From the NCBI RefSeq assembly GCF_965342175.1, contig NZ_CBDRBL010000013.1, forward strand, positions 44,014 to 108,013: a stretch of DNA of 64,000 bases, in the 5' to 3' direction. Shown here piece after piece: positions 50,789 to 59,581 of the stretch. This stretch comes from Actinacidiphila sp965342175 (GTDB lineage: Bacteria; Actinomycetota; Actinomycetes; Streptomycetales; Streptomycetaceae). The notes under the pieces are model-generated. The model worked only from the letters and a program-made list of their open reading frames with translations. It was not told where the DNA came from and ran no database searches. Position numbers and translations under genes: made by a program. Position 1 is the first letter of the stretch; each line of letters begins with the position of its first letter.

Positions 50789-51967
50789 TCAGTAGACCGG
50801 CTTGTGCGGCTCGATCGTGTTGACCCAGCCGATCACACCGCCGCCGACGTGGACCGCGTCGGCGAAGCCCGCGGACTTCAGCACCGCGAGGACCTCGGCG
50901 GAACGGACGCCGGTCTTGCAGTGCAGGACGATCTTCTTGTCCTGCGGAAGGTCCTGGAGGGCGTTGCCCATGAGGAACTCGTCCTTGGGGATCAGACGCG
51001 CGCCCGGGATGGAGACGATCTCGTACTCGTTCGGCTCGCGGACGTCGATGATGTCGATGTTCTCACCGTCGTCGATCCACTCCTTGAGCTGCTTCGGAGT
51101 GATCGTCGAACCCATCGCCGCCTCCTGCGCCTCCTCGGAGACGACGCCGCAGAAGGCCTCGTAGTCGATGAGCTCGGTGACGGTCGGGTTCTCGCCGCAC
51201 ACCGCGCAGTCCGGGTCCTTGCGGACCTTGACCTGGCGGTACTGCATCTCCAGGGCGTCGTAGATCATCAGCCGGCCGACCAGCGGCTCGCCGGTGCCGG
51301 TGAGGACCTTGATGGCCTCGGTGACCTGGATGGAGCCGATGGACGCGCACAGCACGCCGAGGACGCCGCCCTCGGCGCAGGAGGGGACCATGCCCGGCGG
51401 CGGGGGCTCGGGGTAGAGGCAGCGGTAGCAGGGGCCGTGCTCGGACCAGAAGACCGACGCCTGGCCGTCGAAGCGGTAGATCGAGCCCCAGACGTACGGC
51501 TTGTTCAGCAGCACGCACGCGTCGTTGACCAGGTAGCGGGTCGCGAAGTTGTCCGTGCCGTCGACGATCAGGTCGTACTGGCTGAAGATGTCCATCACGT
51601 TCTCGGCCTCGAGCCGCTCCTCGTGAAGGACCACGTCGACGTAGGGGTTGATGCCCTTGATGCTGTCCCGGGCGGACTCCGCCTTGGAGCGGCCGATGTC
51701 CGCCTGACTGTGGATGATCTGACGCTGCAGGTTGGACTCGTCGACCTCGTCGAACTCCACGATGCCGAGCGTGCCCACACCGGCGGCCGCCAGGTACATC
51801 AGGGCGGGCGACCCGAGGCCGCCGGCGCCCACGCAGAGCACCTTCGCGTTCTTCAGCCGCTTCTGCCCGTCCATCCCCACATCGGGGATGATCAGGTGGC
51901 GGGAGTACCTGCGGACCTCGTCGACGGTGAGCTCGGCGGCCGGCTCGACCAGGGGTGGCAGCGACAC
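50789..51967 (-). CDS. moeZ: Adenylyltransferase/sulfurtransferase MoeZ
   Basis: A 392-residue MoeB-like E1 fused to a rhodanese domain. It adenylates and sulfurates the C-termini of MoaD- and ThiS-like sulfur carriers, serving molybdopterin, thiamine and cysteine or natural-product pathways. The Rossmann motif is VGAGGLGSPALMYL near residue 46. Zinc cysteines are CYRC and CAVC. The C-terminal rhodanese active site is HCKTGVRSAE near 350. The GTG at 51967 has GGAG 5 bases upstream. Unlike the ThiF-like protein at 24.1 kb, all E1 hallmarks (including NLQRQ) are intact. Confidence 0.95.
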   Translation of the reverse strand: MSLPPLVEPAAELTVDEVRRYSRHLIIPDVGMDGQKRLKNAKVLCVGAGGLGSPALMYLAAAGVGTLGIVEFDEVDESNLQRQIIHSQADIGRSKAESARDSIKGINPYVDVVLHEERLEAENVMDIFSQYDLIVDGTDNFATRYLVNDACVLLNKPYVWGSIYRFDGQASVFWSEHGPCYRCLYPEPPPPGMVPSCAEGGVLGVLCASIGSIQVTEAIKVLTGTGEPLVGRLMIYDALEMQYRQVKVRKDPDCAVCGENPTVTELIDYEAFCGVVSEEAQEAAMGSTITPKQLKEWIDDGENIDIIDVREPNEYEIVSIPGARLIPKDEFLMGNALQDLPQDKKIVLHCKTGVRSAEVLAVLKSAGFADAVHVGGGVIGWVNTIEPHKPVY

Positions 51968-52072
51968 GGGGACTCCGTTTGTCGATCGATCACTACGGTG
52001 GTTATTCCCGTAACACTGCCACGCCCTTCTTCATTCCGAGACCGCCGTCCCGGGACTCGAGACGATCGGTGG

Positions 52073-52834
52073 TCACATAGTGGGCGGCGGCTGTCGGCGC
52101 AGTATGCGCGAGGCCTCGGCCCAGTAACCCGGCAGGCCGTCCCAGGCCGCGTGGTCGGTGCGGTCGGTGAAGTAGACCGTCGCCGCGCCCTGCCAGCGGG
52201 CGATCCGCATGGCGTTCTCCAGGTGCGGGGCGGGGACGCCGTGCACCAGGTGGCAGAAGCGCTCCGGCGGGTGCGCGGCCGTCCACTCCGGGGCCTCGGA
52301 CCAGCGGTACTGCGTCCACGGCCCGGCGAAGGTCACCAACTGGTCGGCGACCGCGGCATAGCCCTCGTAGGGATGGCAGCCGTGGCCCAGCACGATGTGC
52401 CCGGTACTGCCGCCCGCCACGCTCAGCAGCGCGCGCAGGGTGGTGATCACCCGCCGGCAGTCGGACAACTCCGAACTCGTGGTCGGGGCGCGGTCGAGGT
52501 AGAAGCCGTCGACCCGGTACCAGTCGAGGAAGCGGTGCGCGTCGGCGACCAGCTGGCCGAAGGGGCGGGCCCCGTGCCGGGTGTCCAGATAGCCGAGCAC
52601 GGGCACGGCGGCGTCGCGCAACCGGGCGCACGCCTCCGTGTAGAGCGGGTCGACCCGGGCGCCGGGGCCGCGGGCGGCGTTGAGCACCACCCAGTGCATC
52701 GGGGCCTTCGGGCGGGCCATCTCGGCCCATTCGCCGGGGGCGACCAGCGGGTGCGCGTACGCGGGGACGCCGAAGCCCAGTCCGTCGCAGCGGTCGACGG
52801 GCTTGCGCAGGCCGCTGGGGTTCACACGCGGCAT
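52073..52834 (-). CDS. Spherulin-4 family (GH135-like) putative glycoside hydrolase
   Basis: A 253-residue spherulin-4-type TIM-barrel protein. Recognisable blocks are FGVPAYAHPLVAPGEWAEM near residue 21, VLNAARGPGARVDPLY near 50, VLGYLDTRHG near 80 and VDGFYLDRAPT near 107, where the acidic residues would be catalytic. Members such as fungal Sph3 (GH135) cut galactosaminogalactan. No signal peptide is visible, so either it acts in the cytosol or the start is misjudged. The ATG at 52834 has GGAGGC upstream and overlaps the end of the epimerase gene by 13 bp. Confidence 0.8.
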   Translation of the reverse strand: MPRVNPSGLRKPVDRCDGLGFGVPAYAHPLVAPGEWAEMARPKAPMHWVVLNAARGPGARVDPLYTEACARLRDAAVPVLGYLDTRHGARPFGQLVADAHRFLDWYRVDGFYLDRAPTTSSELSDCRRVITTLRALLSVAGGSTGHIVLGHGCHPYEGYAAVADQLVTFAGPWTQYRWSEAPEWTAAHPPERFCHLVHGVPAPHLENAMRIARWQGAATVYFTDRTDHAAWDGLPGYWAEASRILRRQPPPTM

Positions 52835-53742
52835 GCCGCCTCCATCCAGACGTCGGCCAGGGATTCCTCGAGGGCGATGCGCGGGCGCCATCCCAGGCGG
52901 TCGCGGGCGGTGCGGATGTCGGCCTGCTGCCAGGCGCCGCAGCCGTCCGGGTAGTGGGGGTGGCCACTGCCGTTCGCCGGCGCGTGAGGGTCCTCGACCG
53001 CGTGGAGGGCGCCCGCGTAGCCCGCGGCGTGGGCCAGGGACGCCGCGACCTCGCGCAGCGGCACGGCTCGGCCCGTGCCGATGTTGACCAGGCCCTGGGC
53101 GGCGGACAGCGAGGCCGCGTGCACGGCGCGGGCCACGTCGCGTACGTCCACGAAGTCCCGCTGCACAGCGAGGCCGGTCAGCTTCAGGTCGCCGTCGCCG
53201 GTCTGCATGGCCCGGCGCATCGCCTCCGCGAGCCGCCCGATCGGCGATGCGGTGGGCGTCCCCGGCCCGACCGGGGTGAAGACCCGCAGCACGACGGCGT
53301 CGAGTCCGGAGCCGAGCACCAGTTCCGTCCCCGCGAGCTTGCTGACCCCGTACGGGCCGCCGGGCCGGGGCACCGCGTCCTCGGCCGTCGAGGAACCGGT
53401 GGGCGAGGGCCCGTACTCCGCGGCGCAGCCCACCTGGACCAGCCGGGCCGAGGTGGCGCTGCGGCGCATGGCCTCGCACACGGACGCGGTCGCGATGGTG
53501 TTGTGCCGGGTGAGTTCGCGTGCCCCGCCGCGTGTGGCGCCCGCGCAGTTGACGACGACCCCGGGGTGGACGGCGTCCATGAACCGGGCCAGTGCGCCGG
53601 GGCTGCCGGACGACAGGTCGAACCGCACGTCGGCGTCGTCGCTGCGGCCGAGCGCGGTCAGCTGCACGGCGGGGTCCGCCAGCAGCCGCTCGGCCACGTG
53701 GCGGCCGATGAATCCGTTGGCGCCCAGGAGGAGGACTCTCAT
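52822..53742 (-). CDS. NAD-dependent sugar-nucleotide epimerase/dehydratase
   Basis: A 306-residue extended SDR. The Rossmann motif is LLLGANGFIGRHVAERLL near residue 3 and the catalytic dyad is in PYGVSKLAGTE (Tyr and Lys of YxxxK) near 135. RDFVDVRDVARAVH near 200 and LGWRPRIALEESL near the end are typical of GalE-like epimerases. It probably makes or interconverts the sugar donor for the neighbouring glycosyltransferase. The ATG has GGAGG 8 bases upstream. It is coupled to the spherulin-4 gene by overlap. Confidence 0.88.
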   Translation of the reverse strand: MRVLLLGANGFIGRHVAERLLADPAVQLTALGRSDDADVRFDLSSGSPGALARFMDAVHPGVVVNCAGATRGGARELTRHNTIATASVCEAMRRSATSARLVQVGCAAEYGPSPTGSSTAEDAVPRPGGPYGVSKLAGTELVLGSGLDAVVLRVFTPVGPGTPTASPIGRLAEAMRRAMQTGDGDLKLTGLAVQRDFVDVRDVARAVHAASLSAAQGLVNIGTGRAVPLREVAASLAHAAGYAGALHAVEDPHAPANGSGHPHYPDGCGAWQQADIRTARDRLGWRPRIALEESLADVWMEAACRV

Positions 53743-53860
53743 CGGGAGCGCCTCCGCTGCGCGTGCCGTGGCCGGGGGTGCGGGTGGGTCATCGTGGGTA
53801 GCTCCTTGGCTTCTTCTTCCGAACTGCTGGGTGTGCCGGGCCTGATCGGCCGCCGTCCGC

Positions 53861-54904
53861 TCATCGCGGCGCTGCCGGGGCCGGGTGCGCGGTGGCGCGC
53901 GAGAGCGTGGCCAGGGCGTGGGCCGCCAGCGCCAGGGCGGCGGCGCCGCAGGCCGCGCCGGGGACGGCGGCCGGCGGGAGGGGGAGGCGGTCCAGCAGGG
54001 CGGCGGCGAGCGCGACGGCCTCACCGGCGCAGGCGATGCCGGTGACGATGGCGGCCGGGTCGGGTTGGCCGTGCACCGCGAGCAGCCGGGCGGTGAACAG
54101 CAGCAGGGCGAGCGCGGCCGGACCGGCCGGCGCGGCGGGCTCGAAGGGGGCCCCGGCCACGGCGCGGGCTGCGTACAGCAGCGCGAGCACACAGCCGAGG
54201 AAGAGCGCGAGCGTGCCCGCCAGCATCGGCCGCACGGCGCCGCCGAACTCCTCCAGGGACCGGCTGCGCAGCAGATGGCCCCGGGAGCGCACCGCGAAGC
54301 GGTGGGCGCACCAGGCCGCCGGTGCGAGGCCGAGCGCCAGGGCGGTCAGTTCGGCGGTGGCCTCGGAGGGCAGCACGCCCCCGGCGAATCCGTCGAGGAC
54401 GCTCGGCCCGCAGAGCCCGAAGCCCACCAGCCAGCAGCTCCACACCGCGCCGCCCGGGCCCGTGCCGTAGGGCGCCCGCAGCGGTCCGCGGCGCAGGGCG
54501 GCGAGGAGGGCGAGCAGGAGCAGCGGCACGGCCACGGCGACGACGGTGACGGCGGGCAGCACGCGCAGCGCCCCGCTCGCGGCGGCGCAGACGGCGCCGG
54601 GCACGAGGGTGAGCAGCAGCGCCGGGCGGCCGGTCGGCCCGCCCGCGGCGGGCGGGGTGGCGGCGCGGGGCACCCGTGCGTACAGCTCCTCGGCGAGGGT
54701 GAAGACGTCGCGGTGCCGGAAGCCCCCCGCGACGCGGTCGGTGACGCCCTGCGCCTCCAGCCCCGCCACGATCTCCAGCGGGTCCACGGCCTCGGCGCAC
54801 AACTGACGATGACGGTGCATCAGGGACCGGACGGGATCGGCGGGGCCGCGTCTGCGGGGGCCGCTCCTGCTCGTGCCGGTCTCCCCCACCCGCGCGTGGC
54901 TCAT
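53861..54904 (-). CDS. Polytopic membrane protein of the polysaccharide cluster
   Basis: A 347-residue protein: a cytosolic N-terminal part of about 85 residues with HRDVFTLAEELYARV, then about eight hydrophobic segments (for example VTVVAVAVPLLLLALLAAL). It resembles no transporter family I can name. Its ATG overlaps the glycosyltransferase stop as ATGA, so the two are made together, which suggests a membrane partner for glycan synthesis or export, perhaps taking the place of PelG. Codon use matches the neighbours. Confidence 0.75.
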   Translation of the reverse strand: MSHARVGETGTSRSGPRRRGPADPVRSLMHRHRQLCAEAVDPLEIVAGLEAQGVTDRVAGGFRHRDVFTLAEELYARVPRAATPPAAGGPTGRPALLLTLVPGAVCAAASGALRVLPAVTVVAVAVPLLLLALLAALRRGPLRAPYGTGPGGAVWSCWLVGFGLCGPSVLDGFAGGVLPSEATAELTALALGLAPAAWCAHRFAVRSRGHLLRSRSLEEFGGAVRPMLAGTLALFLGCVLALLYAARAVAGAPFEPAAPAGPAALALLLFTARLLAVHGQPDPAAIVTGIACAGEAVALAAALLDRLPLPPAAVPGAACGAAALALAAHALATLSRATAHPAPAAPR

Positions 54905-56691
54905 GCGCGCTCCCGCCTCTCGGCCCCGGCGTACGCGGGTTCGCGGGCGGCGGGCGCGGGTTCGCGGGCGGCGGGCGCGGGTTCGCGGGCGGCGGGCGCG
55001 GGTTCGCGGGCGGCGGGCGCGGGTTCGCGGGCGGCGGGCGCGGGTTCGCGGGCGGCGGGCGCGGGTTCGCGGGCGGCCAGCGCCCAGGAGGGCCGGGCCG
55101 TCCAGCGGCCCCGGACGCGGGATTCGGCGGGTCGCCCGAAGGGGACGGGGGTGCCGTCGGGGTCGCGCAGCGGGGCCGGGCGGCCGGGCGCGTGGGCGAC
55201 CAGGTCGAGGTAGATCTCGCGGAACGCCGCCAGGTTCCGCTCGACGGTGAAGAGCTCCAGGGCGCGTTCGCGTGCGGCGGCGCCGAGCCGACGGCGGCGC
55301 TCGGTGTCGCGCAGCAGGGCGACGCAGGCCTCGGCGAGCGCCTTGGGGTTGCGGGGCGGCACGATCAGGCCGGTCCCCCCGATGACCTCCCGTACCGCCC
55401 CGACATCCGTCGAGACGGTGGCCCGGCCGCAGAACATGGCCTCGACCAGGGTGACCGGGAACCCCTCGACGACGCTGGAGAGGACGACCACGTCCCCCGC
55501 CGCGTAGGCGTCGGGCAGCGCGGCGGCGCCCGGCGCGCCCAGCTCCTCGAAGGTGACCGGGTTCTCCCCCGCCGCGTAGGCGTCGGCCGCCTCGTCCGGG
55601 AAGAGCTGCGCCGCCAGGGAGCGGCACCGCTCCAGGTACCCGGGGTCGTCCGCGCCGGCACGGACGACCCGCAACCGCGCCCCGGCCTCCTCCTTGCGCA
55701 CCTCCCCGAAGGCGTGCAGCAGCCCGATCAGGTCCTTGCCGGGCTCGACCCGGCCGACCCACACCAGCGTGGGGTCCCCGCCCTCGGCCTCGGAGACGGG
55801 TTCGGGCAGACACCCCTGGTAGCCGGGGTAGACCGTACGGACGCGGTCCCGCTCGGCGCCGCAGTGCTCCTGCCAGCGGCGGGCGTGGGCGTTGCCGGGG
55901 GTGACCAGGTCGGCCCTGCGGTACGCCTCGCCCGCCAGATGGCGGTGGAAGGCGGCGAGCAGAGCGCGTACGGGGGCGGGCAGGCCCGCGGCGCGGTGCC
56001 GCAGCAGGGTCTCGCGCAGCCGCACGCCGTACTCGGTGACCAGCAGCGGCGTACCGAAGAACCGTTTGGCCAGCAGCGCGGGAAGCAGTGCGGTGCCGCC
56101 CGTCACCGCGTGGCAGAGATCGGCGGTGGCGAGGGCGTCGCCGAACTCGTCGTACCAGGGCGCGGAGAGCGGCCGCAGCACGCGCTCGACCTGGTCGGCC
56201 GCGAGCAGGAGGTCGCCCACCCCGGCTTCCGCGACGAGGGGGCGCGCGCCGGGCGCCCGGCAGACCTCCTCCAGTACCCGCACCGCGTGCTCGGAGCGGA
56301 GCAGCGACGGAAGGCCGCCGTCCTCGCGGGCGAGTACGGCGAGGCCGTGGAGCGCGGAGGCGAAACGGTCCGCCACGCCGTCGGCCCCGGCGTCCCCCGC
56401 GAGGACGGCGACGAGGTCGCGGTACCGCTCCAGCACGTGCGCCCGCCGTCGGCGCGCCCTGCCGGTCCCGGCGCCGTGCCCCGGCGCGGGCCCCCACAGC
56501 GGCAGGGTGCGCACCTGCTCGACCTGGGGCGGCAGCGCCATCATGCCCGAGGCCACGACGCGTTCGCTCCCGCCCAGCGCGTACACCGCGAACTCGTGGC
56601 CGGCAAGCCCGCGCACGAGCCGGTCGACCCAGACGCTCCCCTCACCCCGGGTGTACGGATAACCACCCTCCGCGAGTAACGCCACACGCAC
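54901..56691 (-). CDS. PelF-like (DUF3492/GT4) glycosyltransferase
   Basis: A 596-residue GT-B glycosyltransferase. The N-terminus ALLAEGGYPYTRGEGSVWVD is the DUF3492 hallmark of PelF, the cytosolic enzyme that polymerises Pel polysaccharide. The C-terminal Rossmann half has LVWVGRVEPGKDLIGLLHAF near 330 and the EX7E motif EGFPVTLVE near 430. The last 50 residues are seven AAREPAP-type heptapeptide repeats. The GTG at 56691 has GGGGG 5 bases upstream. It heads the four-gene cluster with membrane protein, epimerase and spherulin-4 glycosidase. Confidence 0.85.
   Translation of the reverse strand: MRVALLAEGGYPYTRGEGSVWVDRLVRGLAGHEFAVYALGGSERVVASGMMALPPQVEQVRTLPLWGPAPGHGAGTGRARRRRAHVLERYRDLVAVLAGDAGADGVADRFASALHGLAVLAREDGGLPSLLRSEHAVRVLEEVCRAPGARPLVAEAGVGDLLLAADQVERVLRPLSAPWYDEFGDALATADLCHAVTGGTALLPALLAKRFFGTPLLVTEYGVRLRETLLRHRAAGLPAPVRALLAAFHRHLAGEAYRRADLVTPGNAHARRWQEHCGAERDRVRTVYPGYQGCLPEPVSEAEGGDPTLVWVGRVEPGKDLIGLLHAFGEVRKEEAGARLRVVRAGADDPGYLERCRSLAAQLFPDEAADAYAAGENPVTFEELGAPGAAALPDAYAAGDVVVLSSVVEGFPVTLVEAMFCGRATVSTDVGAVREVIGGTGLIVPPRNPKALAEACVALLRDTERRRRLGAAARERALELFTVERNLAAFREIYLDLVAHAPGRPAPLRDPDGTPVPFGRPAESRVRGRWTARPSWALAAREPAPAAREPAPAAREPAPAAREPAPAAREPAPAAREPAPAAREPAYAGAERRERA
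54934..55080. repeat. Seven-unit 21-bp tandem repeat at the glycosyltransferase C-terminus
   Basis: Seven nearly identical 21-bp units encode AAREPAP heptapeptides just before the stop codon. Such arrays expand and contract by slippage, so length is likely to vary. Confidence 0.9.
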
Positions 56692-56748
56692 GTCTGCCCC
56701 CTCTCCGCACCGGTCTGTTCGGGCGGGATGACCGTATTCCGGCGAAGC

Positions 56749-56782
56749 GGTGGCACGGCGGACGGTCGTCCGCCGCGCCACC
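56749..56782 (-). terminator. Hairpin terminator after the peptide ABC operon
   Basis: A 15-bp stem with one mismatch (56749-56763 with 56768-56782) in the gap between the ABC ATPase stop and the glycosyltransferase start. It would stop operon transcription before the glycan cluster. Confidence 0.6.
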
Positions 56783-56939
56783 GGAAGGGGTGAAGAGACG
56801 TGACTTTCCCCGGCGTTGTGCGTTGCGACCGGCTACACGTTCGCCGGGTGTCCCGGGTGGACGGGGACGGTCCCGTCGCCGGGCGCGGGCACCGTCCACG
56901 CGTGCCGCGCCCACCGGCACCAGGCGCGCCCCGACCGCG

Positions 56940-58586
56940 TCAGGCGGTGGCCGCCAGGGCGCGGCGGGCGGCCCGGCGCACGGCGGACTCCTCGGGGTCG
57001 AGGACCGGGACCGCCGCCAGCAGCCCCTTGGTGTACTCGTGCTCCGGGGCGTCGTAGACCCGTGCGGCGGACCCGTACTCCACGACCTGGCCCGCCCGCA
57101 TGACCGCGACGTTGTCGCTGACCTGGCGCACCACGGCCAGGTCGTGGGCGATGAAGACCAGGGCGAGCCCCAGCTCCCGCTGCAGTTCACCCAGCAGCTC
57201 GATGACCTGGGCCTGTGTCGTGACGTCGAGCGCGGACACGGGCTCGTCGCAGACGATCAGCCGCGGCTCGGGGGCCAGCGCCCGCGCGATGCCGACCCGC
57301 TGGCGCTGTCCGCCGCTGAACTCGTGGGGGTAGCGGTGGTACCAGGCCGGGTCGAGCCCCACCCGCTCCAGCAGCTCCCGTACGCGGGCGACGATCGCGG
57401 CGTCGTCGAGCACCCCGGCCGTCCGCAGCGGGTCCGCGATGGACTCGCCGATGCTGCGCCGCGGGTTGAGCGAGGACACCGGGTCCTGGAAGACCATCTG
57501 CAGCCCCCGCGCGCCGAAGGCCGACGCACCGGAGCCGGAGCCGGACGCGCCGGAGCCCGCGCCCAAGAGCCGCAGCTCGCCGCCCGTGGGCTCCAGCAGC
57601 CCCACGAGCATCCGCCCCAGCGTCGTCTTGCCGCTGCCGCTCTCGCCGACGACGCCGAGCGTCTCGCCCGTGCGCACGGTCAGCGAGACGCCGTCGACCG
57701 CCGCGGCCTTGGCGCCGCGCCGGCCGAACTCCCGTCGCAGGCCGACGGCTTCGAGCAGGACCTCACCCCCGGCGGCGCCCCGCGGCTTCGCCGTCTCCAC
57801 GCGTGGGACCGCGGCCACCAGGTCGCGGGTGTACTGCTGCCGGGGCGCGCCCAGTACGGTGCCCACCGGCCCGCGCTCCACGGCACGGCCGTCCTTCATC
57901 ACCAGGACCTCGTCGACGCTCCCGGCCACCACGCCCAGGTCGTGGGTGACCAGCAGCAGCCCCATGCCGGTCTCCTGCCGCAGATCGCCGAGCAGGTCGA
58001 GGATCTGCGCCTGCACGGTGACGTCGAGCGCCGTCGTCGGTTCGTCCGCGACGAGCAGCCGCGGCTCGCAGGCCAGCGCCATGGCGATGAGGGCGCGCTG
58101 GCGCATGCCGCCGCTGAACTCGTGCGGCCGGAAGCGGGACCGCCTCGCCGGGTCGGGGATGCCGACGCGGTCGAGCACCTCCACGGCCCGCGCGCGGGCC
58201 GCCCGCCGGGACGCCTGCGGGTGGTGCACCCGGTGCACCTCGGCGATCTGGTCGCCGATCGCGAAGTACGGGTCGAGCGAGGACAGCGGGTCCTGGAAGA
58301 CCATCGCCGCGAGGCCCCCGCGCAGCCCGCGCAGGTCCTTCTCCTGCGCGGTCAGGACGTCGACACCGGCCACCCGCACCGAGCCGCCGATCCGCGCGCC
58401 GCTGCCGCGGTGCAGTCCGAGCAGGGTGAAGGCGGTGGCGCTCTTGCCGCTGCCGGACTCGCCGACGATGCCGAGGGCTCCGCCCTGCGCCAGGGAGAAG
58501 GAGAGCCCGTCCACCGCGCGGACGGTGCCCGCGCCGGTGGGGAAGTCGATCGTGAGGTCCTCGACCTCGATCAGCGGTGACGTCAT
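56940..58586 (-). CDS. Peptide ABC transporter ATP-binding protein, two fused nucleotide-binding domains (DppD-DppF)
   Basis: A 548-residue protein with two complete ATPase domains, DppD-like and DppF-like, in one chain. Domain 1 has GESGSGKSATAFTLLG near residue 39 and FSGGMRQRALIAMAL. Domain 2 has GESGSGKTTLGRMLVG near 320 and FSGGQRQRVGIARAL. Domain 2 also carries a Gly/Ser-rich insertion near 350 (GAGSGASGSGSGASA), unusual for the family. It powers the two permeases encoded upstream. Its ATG overlaps the preceding permease stop as ATGA. Confidence 0.95.
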   Translation of the reverse strand: MTSPLIEVEDLTIDFPTGAGTVRAVDGLSFSLAQGGALGIVGESGSGKSATAFTLLGLHRGSGARIGGSVRVAGVDVLTAQEKDLRGLRGGLAAMVFQDPLSSLDPYFAIGDQIAEVHRVHHPQASRRAARARAVEVLDRVGIPDPARRSRFRPHEFSGGMRQRALIAMALACEPRLLVADEPTTALDVTVQAQILDLLGDLRQETGMGLLLVTHDLGVVAGSVDEVLVMKDGRAVERGPVGTVLGAPRQQYTRDLVAAVPRVETAKPRGAAGGEVLLEAVGLRREFGRRGAKAAAVDGVSLTVRTGETLGVVGESGSGKTTLGRMLVGLLEPTGGELRLLGAGSGASGSGSGASAFGARGLQMVFQDPVSSLNPRRSIGESIADPLRTAGVLDDAAIVARVRELLERVGLDPAWYHRYPHEFSGGQRQRVGIARALAPEPRLIVCDEPVSALDVTTQAQVIELLGELQRELGLALVFIAHDLAVVRQVSDNVAVMRAGQVVEYGSAARVYDAPEHEYTKGLLAAVPVLDPEESAVRRAARRALAATA

Positions 58587-59581
58587 GACAGCACCACCCG
58601 TCGGTCGGCCACCGCGTACAGGACGTCCGCGAGGGCGTTGGCGAGTACCACGAAGAACCCGGTGACCAGCACGAGCCCGACGACCACCGGCAGGTCCTCG
58701 GTCCTCACCGAGTCCACCAGGCTCTTGCCGAGCCCGGGGATGCCGAAGAGCGACTCGGTGAGCACCGCGCCGCCGAACATCGTCCCGAGGTCGAGCGCGG
58801 TCAGCGCGATGACCGGCGGCAGGGCGCCGCGCAGCGCGTGCCGTCCGACGACGGAGCGCTCGCGCACGCCGTAGGCGCGGAAGGTCCGCACATGGTCCTC
58901 GGAGAGCGTGTCCAGCATGGAGCTGCGGGTGAGCCGGGCGTACTTGGCGCTCTCGAGGATGGCCAGGGAGAGCCAGGGCAGCACCAGGTTCCAAGCCCAC
59001 TGCTCGGGGTCCTCGGTGAGCGGGACGTAGGACGGGAAGGGCAGCCAGCCCAGCACCGAGACGAACAGCAGCATCAGCAGGATGCCGATGATGAAGACGG
59101 GCACGGCGTTGCCGGCGAGGGTGACCGCGGTCAGCAGACGCTCGGTGAGCCCGCCGTGGCGCAGCGCCGAGAGCACGCCGCTGCCGACACCGATGAGCAG
59201 CCACAGCACCATCGCGCCGAGGGAGAGCGAGGCGGTGGCCGGCAGCCGGTGGGCGAGCAGCGAGGTGACCTGCTCGCCGTTCTGGTACGAGAAGCCCAGG
59301 CACGGGGCGCCGCAGTGCTCGGTGCCGACTCCGGTGCTGATGTCGGAACCGGCGAACAGGCCGTGCAGGAAGTGCGCGAACTGCGCCCAGGCGGGGTCGT
59401 CGAGACCGAGCTGGGTGCGGACCTGGGCGACCTGGTCGGCGGAGCACTTGGGCCCGCAGGCCAGTTGCGCCGGGTCACCGGGCAGGACGTAGAAGAGCGC
59501 GTAGACCGCGATGCTCAGCACCAGCAGCACCAGCAGGGCCGCCAGCAGCCGGCGGAGCGCGAACCGGGCGAGGAGCGTCAT
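58583..59581 (-). CDS. Peptide ABC transporter permease, DppB type
   Basis: A 332-residue membrane permease with six predicted helices. The first helix follows the basic start (ARFALRRLLAALLVLLVLS). LFYVLPGDPAQL is the usual DppB motif after it, and the coupling loop that docks on the ATPase includes YARLTRSSMLDTLSEDHVRT. A cysteine-containing extracytoplasmic loop (ACGPKCS, EHCGAPC) is less common. Start and stop overlap both neighbours by 4 bp. Confidence 0.94.
   Translation of the reverse strand: MTLLARFALRRLLAALLVLLVLSIAVYALFYVLPGDPAQLACGPKCSADQVAQVRTQLGLDDPAWAQFAHFLHGLFAGSDISTGVGTEHCGAPCLGFSYQNGEQVTSLLAHRLPATASLSLGAMVLWLLIGVGSGVLSALRHGGLTERLLTAVTLAGNAVPVFIIGILLMLLFVSVLGWLPFPSYVPLTEDPEQWAWNLVLPWLSLAILESAKYARLTRSSMLDTLSEDHVRTFRAYGVRERSVVGRHALRGALPPVIALTALDLGTMFGGAVLTESLFGIPGLGKSLVDSVRTEDLPVVVGLVLVTGFFVVLANALADVLYAVADRRVVLS

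Noticed and set aside
54934..55080. CRISPR array
   Set aside because: Units are contiguous with no spacers, in frame with a coding gene; the same holds for the repeats at 22276, 39622, 47221 and 63503.
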